DNA of 13,455 nt from an uncultured Paenibacillaceae bacterium (GTDB lineage: Bacteria > Bacillota > Bacilli > Aneurinibacillales > Aneurinibacillaceae): NCBI GenBank assembly GCA_937874515.1, contig CALNBV010000072.1, forward strand, positions 1-13,455, written 5' to 3'. The position numbers and the translations under genes were made by a program. Within the stretch, counting starts at the first letter, position 1; the number at the start of each line of letters is the position of its first letter. Below the pieces are notes generated by a model that was not told the origin of the DNA, searched no databases, and saw nothing but the letters and a program-made list of their open reading frames with translations. This document shows positions 7,012-12,225 of the stretch, in pieces.

Positions 7012-9298
7012 AGAGCCTCAACTCCTCTAGCATATGTTTCAAACGGGACACAGAACGAGCTTCCTTTGAAAGGTTAATAGAGAGAAAATCAATTAATTCC
7101 TGCAGAAGAATTTCAATGCGATGATCGCCCCGGATCTTTGGCAGTATTTTTTGTAAGACTAGGGCATCCAATAAACGGATCTCATCCATTGGAGCTTCTT
7201 GTTTTTGATTAAATACAAGGGCATCGAAAAATTCTTTCATGGTACGATATCCAAAGTGAAGATGGTTTTTAGCTAGAATAGAATACACATTTTTCAACAA
7301 ATAAGCCCCCTGTTGATTCTGGGCAGCCCCTTCACTTTTTTGTAAAAAACCGTCTACATCTACTTCATTAAATTCAAGGGTACTGGCACGGTCTAAGACC
7401 TTATCACTTATAGTATGGGTCGTTTCGTCCACATTTACGGTACCGATAATAAACAAATTATCCGGAAGTGTTAACTCCGGTGGAACTCCGTCCAATTCTT
7501 CTGTTTGATCATGGAGGCGGATCGGATACCCTGACTCTAAAGCACTGAGAAAATCACTAAAATAATACTCAACCCGGGCAAGGTTCATTTCATCAAGACA
7601 GATAAAATATGGCAGGTTGGACTGGCCCGCTTCCAAAATAAACTCTAAAAATGCTGTTTTTTCATACCGTTTTAACAAAGGATTATAATACCCAAGCAAG
7701 CTCTTTTCATCATTCCAGTCAGGGCGAACAGGTATAATCCGCAAATAATCATTTGTCTCTTTTATAGGGAGGGTATACACACTATTGGCATATAGTTTCA
7801 CAATATTTGTTTTCCCTGTACCTGAGATGCCTGTTAGAATAACAAAGTGCTTCCTTCTTGTAGCATGCAATCCAATATGCAAACGTTGAACCAGTTCCGG
7901 GTCATATGTATACTCGCTCTTTGCAAAATAATCGAGTATATGTTTGATATTAAAATTTATATTTTCCATAACTGGACCACCAAGACCAGGTTCTGGGATT
8001 CCAATGACTGTTTTTTTTAATTTATTAACGGTTTTAATCCAATAATTCATAACCGGCAAAAGAGAATTCAAATCATCAAAAATACGATTTTCTAGATTAG
8101 AAGAGGAAATAATTGATTCTTCCCAGTCGTAATCGCTGAATATGGAGAAGCTAGAATAATTAGATTGAATAAATTCATTAAACACTTCCTCCATATTCAC
8201 TGAGGAAAAGTCCCTCATCATCCCACTAAAACGTTCTGGTAAATTATTCAGTACCTGCAGGAAATCCTCTTTCTCTCTAGTTAATAACTGCTTTGCTTCT
8301 TTCGCTTCTTTTTTATGATGAAAATAGATAATTAACTCAACCCGTAACTGTTCCCCTTTTCCATCCAGATACACAGATGGGAGAGATCGCTCTGTTCCTC
8401 TCTCTCGAAAATTACACCAATAATGGGAGCCAATTGTTTCTTTACTATAATTGGTATCCCCTCTCCTGAGCCCACTTACCATTCCTTTTAAATTAAGATA
8501 TTTAAGATAAGACTTATTTTTCAATTCAGGTATCCGTTCATAAATCCGTTCCATCATAGGGTCAAAAATCGGTTTGATTTCCTCTTCAATGGAATGGCAG
8601 CGTTCTGTGGGATCATCTTGTTGAAAAACTTTCCGCAAAAGTTCCAAAGTAAAACCCGAACCTAAATCAGGTTCATTTTCTTCATTAACCTGAATCATCA
8701 AAGGATATAAAATTTCAAGATCCTCTTTTATGATTTGTAAATTATCTTCGTTGACCTCATCATCATTTAAATACTTTAAAATACAAGAACCAGGTTTCCA
8801 ACCATTCTTTATTTCATCTAAAGAGGCTGACTCTAGAAATAAATGGTTTAGTTCCGGGTTATCATTATTGCCAATACGTTGAATGCAATGATATCCTTTA
8901 TTACGAAATTCATCGATGAGTTGGTCTGTTAATCTTCCCTTTACTCTCTCTATTAATTTCAAATCACCCTGTTCTCTTCCTACAATAAAACCGTAATTTA
9001 AACCATATTTATTTATACAAATCATTAACTGCCCACGGCGGTTACTTGAACCTGAATAAATTACACCCCAGATGGCATTTGCCAAATAACCAACAGACAA
9101 ACGGGCGGTATAAACATCTCCTCCACCGAGAAGAATGGCAAGTTCCTTAAGAAATTTAGTTAATTCCTCCCTCCCTTCTTTCAATGTCTCCATAGCAGAA
9201 AAATCTATGTTCTCTAGTTCTCTCTGGGTTTTAATTTTATTTTCTTTGATCCATTGATAAGTTTTTATTACTTTACGAAATAAATCCCCACGATTCAT
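6986..9298 (-). CDS. McrB-like AAA+ NTPase with long unrecognised N-terminal region
   Basis: This is the predicted motor subunit of a McrBC-type system (770 aa). The C-terminal AAA+ module starts near residue 485. Walker A is GISGTGKT (490-497). Walker B is ICLDEMNLARVEYYFSDFLS (L568, D569, E570), with the EMNLA extension typical of McrB. The sensor-1 region is GTVNVDETTH (from G619), followed by VLDRA, a probable arginine-finger region. In the family this module is a GTPase that forms hexamers driving the McrC nuclease. Residues 1 to about 480 match no domain I can name. They would normally hold the target-recognition domain, so the substrate is unknown. AAAGGGG lies 6-7 bases before the ATG. 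The gene is 14 bases from the 192-aa gene and overlaps the McrC-like gene by 26 bases. Confidence 0.88.
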   Translation of the reverse strand: MNRGDLFRKVIKTYQWIKENKIKTQRELENIDFSAMETLKEGREELTKFLKELAILLGGGDVYTARLSVGYLANAIWGVIYSGSSNRRGQLMICINKYGLNYGFIVGREQGDLKLIERVKGRLTDQLIDEFRNKGYHCIQRIGNNDNPELNHLFLESASLDEIKNGWKPGSCILKYLNDDEVNEDNLQIIKEDLEILYPLMIQVNEENEPDLGSGFTLELLRKVFQQDDPTERCHSIEEEIKPIFDPMMERIYERIPELKNKSYLKYLNLKGMVSGLRRGDTNYSKETIGSHYWCNFRERGTERSLPSVYLDGKGEQLRVELIIYFHHKKEAKEAKQLLTREKEDFLQVLNNLPERFSGMMRDFSSVNMEEVFNEFIQSNYSSFSIFSDYDWEESIISSSNLENRIFDDLNSLLPVMNYWIKTVNKLKKTVIGIPEPGLGGPVMENINFNIKHILDYFAKSEYTYDPELVQRLHIGLHATRRKHFVILTGISGTGKTNIVKLYANSVYTLPIKETNDYLRIIPVRPDWNDEKSLLGYYNPLLKRYEKTAFLEFILEAGQSNLPYFICLDEMNLARVEYYFSDFLSALESGYPIRLHDQTEELDGVPPELTLPDNLFIIGTVNVDETTHTISDKVLDRASTLEFNEVDVDGFLQKSEGAAQNQQGAYLLKNVYSILAKNHLHFGYRTMKEFFDALVFNQKQEAPMDEIRLLDALVLQKILPKIRGDHRIEILLQELIDFLSINLSKEARSVSRLKHMLEELRLFGATQFWR

Positions 9299-9312
9299 AA
9301 TGATTCCCCTTT

Positions 9313-9891
9313 TTATAGCTTCTTCAACTCATCAAATATCATCGTTTTTACCTTGTCCCGGCTATTTAATGAAACTAGGTCAAAACCGGTATATCTAATC
9401 TCTTTAATTCCATTATATGTTTTGCTCCCTTTATCATCTTTTGGGACAGCGATGTTAATGTCTCCATCTTCAGATAGTTCCATTAAGACATCATTTATCG
9501 TCGAATCATAATAAAAGCGATAATCAGAAACCGTAGGTAGTCTCCTCCATACTGCAGGGTCCATGTCAAAAGTATATTTTATTAGATAAATTCTAGGTTC
9601 TTGCTCTTCTAAATTTATTTCTACAGCATAAATTGGCCCATCTTTAAGACCTGAATCATTATCTAATTCTGGATCTTCATCTCTTTGGTATAACTTTATA
9701 AAATCCTTAATAAACCATCCAGATGGCTCAACATCAGATTTCCAACGAAGAAAGCGAGGTGTAATTGACAAATACCCTTCCTCGCTTCCAACTGTATCCA
9801 TAGTATTGAAAAGACGGTTTATATTTTCATAAGTCTGTTGCAAAACCTTTACTGCATTTCTGATATTAGCCCCAATATTATCTGAACCCAT
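9313..9891 (-). CDS. Unrecognised 192-aa protein of the McrBC-like operon
   Basis: I do not recognise a named domain. The protein is soluble-looking and acidic, with no signal peptide or membrane segment. An N-terminal helix (about residues 8-30, NIRNAVKVLQQTYENINRLF) is followed by a segment rich in aromatic residues and probable beta strands (LRWKSD, GWFIKDFIKLY, GPIYAVEINL, RIYLIKYTFD) and a short helical C-terminus. The ATG at 9889-9891 has GGGGGA 8 bases upstream. The start overlaps the end of the preceding gene by 14 bases, and the stop is 14 bases before the McrB-like gene, so it is clearly a member of the operon. Possible roles are adaptor, specificity or regulatory subunit of the nuclease machine. 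That is inferred from position only. Confidence 0.8.
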   Translation of the reverse strand: MGSDNIGANIRNAVKVLQQTYENINRLFNTMDTVGSEEGYLSITPRFLRWKSDVEPSGWFIKDFIKLYQRDEDPELDNDSGLKDGPIYAVEINLEEQEPRIYLIKYTFDMDPAVWRRLPTVSDYRFYYDSTINDVLMELSEDGDINIAVPKDDKGSKTYNGIKEIRYTGFDLVSLNSRDKVKTMIFDELKKL

Positions 9892-10660
9892 AAATTAAAT
9901 CCCCCTTAACTGTAGCCATTGGCCAACTAATTAATTCCTCTTCTCCAGAAAATATGTATCCTTGATCAGTAATTTGATATTCTTCAAGACCAGTAAAACC
10001 ATTGAAAGTTTGGAATCCCTTTTTAATTAGAAGATCAGTTAAATCGCTAATAATGAATTTTTGATATGGTTCCATATGGGAACAATCCATTTTTTCAAGG
10101 ACTTCATAAATAGTTTCCCAACTTAAAAGACCCAGGGTAATAGGTTTATGTATTAAATTTCTTGAATGAACGTTTTCTACAACAATAACTCCCTTAGAAA
10201 CAGGGGCAACAAATAACAGAAATTTCTCCTTCCCCTCAGCTACCGTTTTTAAATACTCAGAATAACGGCTTAACTGATTGATACTTTGTTCCCTTTCCTC
10301 TAACTCTAGTAATGAGTTATCTACTTCATCATCGGATGATAGGCCACTCCGGTATTTCATTTCTAGTCCAATAAACAACTTTTCTGTTTCAAGGGTTGCA
10401 TCAATTTCCCCATACTCGCTACGAACCCAAAAATTGAAGTCATATTCATATCCCTTGACCTGGTCTAATAATTGCAGAAAATCTTTTGCTGCTGAAGAAT
10501 GATCTTCCTGCAACAGGGTAGCTAAAAGGATTGGTTTTAATCCCACCTCAAAGGGTAGATAACGAAGGGTCCCAAAAAAGTCACCTGTCAATTTATCTTC
10601 CAATCGGTCTGTTAAATTACTTCCGGAGGGAGAGATTTTTCCGTGTAATTCCTCAATCAA
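9878..10660 (-). CDS. PD-(D/E)XK-like putative nuclease, first gene of the McrBC-like operon
   Basis: This is a 260-aa protein I cannot assign to a named family. It carries a plausible PD-(D/E)XK core: an N-terminal helix with E21 (DRLEDKL), then GEIDATL with D87, then IGLEMKYRS with E100-x-K102. The spacing and the strand pattern around them fit restriction-enzyme-like folds, and a helical region (LELEEREQSINQLSRY) follows. A real nuclease role is an inference. I place the start at TTG 10658-10660, because GGAGG lies 8 bases before it. The in-frame ATG 18 bases upstream (10676-10678) has no ribosome binding site and itself precedes that GGAGG. The 3' end overlaps the 192-aa gene by 14 bases. 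A second nuclease beside an McrC-like subunit is unusual. Confidence 0.78.
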   Translation of the reverse strand: MIEELHGKISPSGSNLTDRLEDKLTGDFFGTLRYLPFEVGLKPILLATLLQEDHSSAAKDFLQLLDQVKGYEYDFNFWVRSEYGEIDATLETEKLFIGLEMKYRSGLSSDDEVDNSLLELEEREQSINQLSRYSEYLKTVAEGKEKFLLFVAPVSKGVIVVENVHSRNLIHKPITLGLLSWETIYEVLEKMDCSHMEPYQKFIISDLTDLLIKKGFQTFNGFTGLEEYQITDQGYIFSGEEELISWPMATVKGDLIYGFR

Positions 10661-10772
10661 AAGAATCGCCTCCAACATATCATAGAATTTCTATTGCATT
10701 TATTCTAACATCTAACAACAGCATAATATGTTGCTCATATGGTAAATTTATGAACAACTAAATTTTAAAAAT
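10661..10772 (-). promoter_or_regulatory. Upstream region of the McrBC-like operon
   Basis: This AT-rich region must hold the operon promoter, because a terminator lies just upstream. On the minus strand there are -10-like hexamers TATTAT and TAGAAT, each 5/6 to consensus, but neither has a convincing -35 at 16-18 bases, so I do not assign the promoter exactly. CAACA and TGTTG (10715-10732) form a 5-bp inverted repeat around an 8-base centre, a weak operator candidate. Confidence 0.35.
10743..10757. repeat. 15-bp exact direct repeat, left copy
   Basis: TAAATTTATGAACAA is identical to 12182-12196. Both copies lie a short distance 3' of a minus-strand terminator's T tract. The pair encloses the small ORF, the XRE gene and the SLOG gene. 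It could be a duplication made on insertion, but AT-rich 15-mers can recur by chance. Confidence 0.5.
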
Positions 10773-10800
10773 AAAAAAAGAGTGGCTATTCCACCCTTTT
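10773..10800 (-). terminator. Terminator upstream of the McrBC-like operon
   Basis: On the minus strand GGGTGG-AATAG-CCACTC forms a stem (one G-U pair) that extends by four A-T pairs and is followed by seven T. It would stop minus-strand transcripts coming from the XRE-regulator side and insulate the McrBC-like operon. On the plus strand the same hairpin is followed by only four T, so activity there is less likely. Confidence 0.75.
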
Positions 10801-10927
10801 ATGTATGATAAATTTCTTTTTTTAACCAGCTGGCAATGGGAACATGGGAGCGTGATCAGATAGGGATGTTCAATAGCGATGTAATCGACGGTATTTTGTG
10901 CTAGAGGGCAAAAAGGAGGTTGACAAG

Positions 10928-11218
10928 GTGATTATTTCTGGTGAAGAACTGAACAACTATTTTGGCAAACAAAAAAAACCAAATGAAAGAGCAGATCATC
11001 AAGCTGCTAGACAAGTGGTCGAGCAAATAGAAAGGGCTTACCCCGCCCGAAAAGAAGCCGAAATTAGAGAAATAGACCTGTCTCTTTCGGACAATTTGTC
11101 TAGAGGCGGGGGTGGTAGGTTGGATTTTACTTCTTACGCAAAAGCTCTTTCACAACGGATGCGACACTGGAAAGGGCATCCCCATCAAGGCGCTTCAAAT
11201 CGGCAATCAATTCTTTAA
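10928..11218 (+). CDS. Small hypothetical protein, possibly with an altered C-terminus
   Basis: This ORF of 96 aa is unrecognised. It starts at GTG 10928-10930, eight bases after AAGGAGG, one of the best ribosome binding sites in the window. That is the main reason to believe it. The first 50 residues are charged and helical-looking (RADHQAARQVVEQIERAYPARKEAEIREID) with no membrane segment. After residue 58 the sequence becomes glycine-rich (GGGGR) and then runs antisense through the last 92 bases of the convergent XRE gene, where coding on both strands is improbable. The original C-terminus may therefore have been replaced (see the repeats at 11105 and 12149). The half-site ACGGTATT at 10888-10895 also occurs in the XRE operator. 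Function unknown. Confidence 0.5.
   Translation: MIISGEELNNYFGKQKKPNERADHQAARQVVEQIERAYPARKEAEIREIDLSLSDNLSRGGGGRLDFTSYAKALSQRMRHWKGHPHQGASNRQSIL
11105..11119. repeat. G-rich repeat, left copy
   Basis: GGCGGGGGTGGTAGG matches 12149-12163 (TGCGGAGGTGGTCGG) at 12 of 15 positions. Here it reads GGGGR in the frame of the small plus-strand ORF. The pair brackets the XRE/SLOG module and may mark its insertion edges, though purine-rich runs can match by chance. Confidence 0.35.
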
Positions 11219-11441
11219 GTACCATCGGATTCTCCGTACCCTCATCAAAAAACTCCTGGGGCGTAATCCGTAAATAATCACAGATATAAAATAGCCCTTG
11301 GAGAGATGGTAACGCTTTATGATTTTCAATTTTATTGATGTAGGTATCGTTTTGTCCGAGTGAAAGGCTCATTTCACGGGCGGATACTTTGCGTTGCGTA
11401 CGAAGCTGCGCAATACGATTCTGTGTAAATTCTTCATACAT
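11127..11441 (-). CDS. XRE-family helix-turn-helix transcriptional regulator
   Basis: This is a 104-aa Cro/C1-type DNA-binding protein, probably a repressor. The HTH domain spans about residues 9-65 (RIAQLRTQRKVSAREMSLSLGQNDTYINKIENHKALPS, continuing through LRITPQEFF). S25-Q30 and D32-E39 correspond to the turn and recognition helix. The C-terminal 40 residues (MVLKELIADLKRLDGDALSSVASVVKELL) form one or two amphipathic helices, probably for dimerisation. I use ATG 11439-11441, because AAGGGG lies 8 bases before it; the GTG at 11448-11450 lies too close to that site. The gene is divergent from the SLOG gene across 150 bases containing two operator-like palindromes, so self-repression plus control of the SLOG gene is likely. 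Confidence 0.9.
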   Translation of the reverse strand: MYEEFTQNRIAQLRTQRKVSAREMSLSLGQNDTYINKIENHKALPSLQGLFYICDYLRITPQEFFDEGTENPMVLKELIADLKRLDGDALSSVASVVKELLRKK

Positions 11442-11462
11442 CGGTATCACCCCTTTTAAATC

Positions 11463-11468
11463 ATTATA
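11463..11468 (-). promoter_or_regulatory. Putative -10 box of the XRE gene
   Basis: A perfect TATAAT on the minus strand lies 22 bases before the XRE ATG. No good -35 is present at 17 bases. Operator 1 lies just upstream of it, where a bound repressor or activator could affect this weak promoter. Confidence 0.5.
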
Positions 11469-11487
11469 TTCCGCATACTAACCATAG

Positions 11488-11507
11488 ATACGGTATTGTA
11501 TACCACG
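11488..11507. promoter_or_regulatory. Operator-like palindrome 1
   Basis: ATACGGTATTGTATACCACG contains the perfect inverted repeat GGTAT-TGT-ATACC. It shares 15 of 20 positions with 11551-11570. It lies just upstream of the SLOG-gene -35 box and between the two divergent promoters, as expected for a binding site of the XRE regulator. Confidence 0.6.
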
Positions 11508-11513
11508 TTATTC

Positions 11514-11542
11514 TTGACATAGGGTAATATATGCAATAATAT
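11514..11542 (+). promoter_or_regulatory. Sigma-A-type promoter of the SLOG gene
   Basis: A perfect -35 TTGACA (11514-11519) is followed after 17 bases by TAATAT (11537-11542). A perfect TATAAT sits at 11540-11545 but with a 20-base spacer, so TAATAT is preferred. Transcription would start near 11550, inside or beside operator 2, which fits repression by a bound XRE protein. Confidence 0.7.
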
Positions 11543-11550
11543 AATAAATA

Positions 11551-11570
11551 ATACGGCTTTAAATACCGCG
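11551..11570. promoter_or_regulatory. Operator-like palindrome 2
   Basis: ATACGGCTTTAAATACCGCG is a second copy of the 20-bp motif, palindromic as CGG..TT.AA..CCG. It covers the predicted transcription start of the SLOG gene. The two copies are 63 bases apart, about six helical turns, so cooperative binding or looping is possible. Confidence 0.6.
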
Positions 11571-11591
11571 TAAGAAAGGAGGTTTATACAA

Positions 11592-12050
11592 ATGGCAGAA
11601 AAGACATGCTGTGTGGCAAGTCGCCTTGAGATTCCCACAGACAAGCTGGACGATGTGAGGCGGGAACTGAAACTAGAAATTGGAGCGGCACTGGAGGACG
11701 GTTACAGGACATTCGTGAGTGGCTTCGAGGAAGGTGTGGGAATGCTTTTTTACCAGTTGGTGAACGAACGGCGTGGGGAGTACCCAGACATATTTCTGGA
11801 AGTGATCCTCCACCCTGATCATTGTGAGGGGTTTAATCGTGCTGATTGGCAACTTATTTCCAAAAGCAACGGCATTAAGTTTCTCAGTAAGGAGTTACAG
11901 ATGGATTATCTGTATACTGTTACCCGATACACGGTAGGCGTATCTGAACGAGTTATCGCGGTCTACGATGGGCAAGCCGACAGAGTAACCCTTTACGCAA
12001 TGAACTACGCCCACTCATTGGAACGTGATTTGCGGATCATTGAAATCTGA
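11592..12050 (+). CDS. SLOG-superfamily (DUF1273/YpsA-like) protein with altered ligand motifs
   Basis: This 152-aa protein has the size and strand order of the short DUF1273 group of the SLOG (LOG/DprA/YpsA-like) Rossmann superfamily, whose members bind nucleotides or nucleotide-derived signals. Recognisable blocks are TCCVASRLEIP (5-15), LEDGYRTFVSGFEEGVGMLF (34-53), EYPDIFLEVILHP (63-75), VTRYTVGVSERVIAVYDG (110-127) and VTLYAMNYA (132-140). From memory the family usually has TGHR where this has A9-S-R-L12, an acidic residue where this has G50, and a GGT turn where this has QAD near 128-130. The binding site may therefore be altered or lost. Start ATG has AAAGGAGG 9 bases upstream. The gene is divergent from the XRE gene. 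G+C (33/60 at 11641-11700) is far above the McrBC-like operon (15/60 at 7921-7980), which suggests separate acquisition. Confidence 0.8.
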   Translation: MAEKTCCVASRLEIPTDKLDDVRRELKLEIGAALEDGYRTFVSGFEEGVGMLFYQLVNERRGEYPDIFLEVILHPDHCEGFNRADWQLISKSNGIKFLSKELQMDYLYTVTRYTVGVSERVIAVYDGQADRVTLYAMNYAHSLERDLRIIEI

Positions 12051-12061
12051 ATCGCGGATGT

Positions 12062-12077
12062 CCTGTTTGCAGACAGG
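12062..12077. repeat. Imperfect palindrome after the SLOG gene
   Basis: CCTGTTTGCAGACAGG is an inverted repeat (CCTGT/ACAGG, with central TGCA). It lies 12 bases after the SLOG stop codon and 4 bases before the next, perfect hairpin. The role is unknown; it may be part of a compound 3'-end structure. Confidence 0.5.
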
Positions 12078-12081
12078 GGGA

Positions 12082-12105
12082 ATGAGAGGGGGTTCCCCCT
12101 CTCAT
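12082..12105 (+). terminator. Strong G/C hairpin after the SLOG gene, probable 3'-end structure
   Basis: ATGAGAGGGGG-TT-CCCCCTCTCAT is a perfect 11-bp inverted repeat with a 2-base loop. It is very stable but has no T tract on either strand (ACACTT follows on the plus strand), so it is not a classical rho-independent terminator. It may stabilise the mRNA end or mark the module's right border. Confidence 0.5.
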
Positions 12106-12148
12106 ACACTTACAACTAAATACTGCCAATGACCTAGATACATTCAAT

Positions 12149-12163
12149 TGCGGAGGTGGTCGG
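12149..12163. repeat. G-rich repeat, right copy
   Basis: TGCGGAGGTGGTCGG is the partner of 11105-11119. In the equivalent codon phase it reads CGGGR and continues HQKGHL to a TAA at 12182-12184. That is a plausible displaced C-terminus for the small ORF starting at 10928. Confidence 0.35.
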
Positions 12164-12181
12164 CACCAAAAAGGTCACCTA

Positions 12182-12196
12182 TAAATTTATGAACAA
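12182..12196. repeat. 15-bp exact direct repeat, right copy
   Basis: This is the second copy of TAAATTTATGAACAA, directly beside the A tract of the helicase-gene terminator. See the left copy at 10743. Confidence 0.5.
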
Positions 12197-12225
12197 TAAA
12201 AAAAGCGTGACAATATAATCACGCT
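12197..12225 (-). terminator. Rho-independent terminator of the helicase gene
   Basis: On the minus strand AGCGTGA-TTATATTG-TCACGCT is a perfect 7-bp stem followed by seven T. The stem begins at the base right after the TAG stop of the helicase gene. Confidence 0.92.

Noticed and set aside
10278..10761. Plus-strand ORFs of 74 and 76 codons opposite the first gene of the McrBC-like operon
   Set aside because: They lie antisense to a tightly packed operon gene with a good ribosome binding site. The second also runs through the operon's promoter region.
11090..11100. GACAATTTGTC palindrome as a recombinase or resolvase site
   Set aside because: It is a single short inverted repeat with no recombinase gene nearby, so too little to support the call.
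11456..11644. Minus-strand 62-codon ORF opposite the SLOG gene start
   Set aside because: It covers the divergent promoter and both operators and overlaps the SLOG N-terminus. No ribosome binding site supports it.
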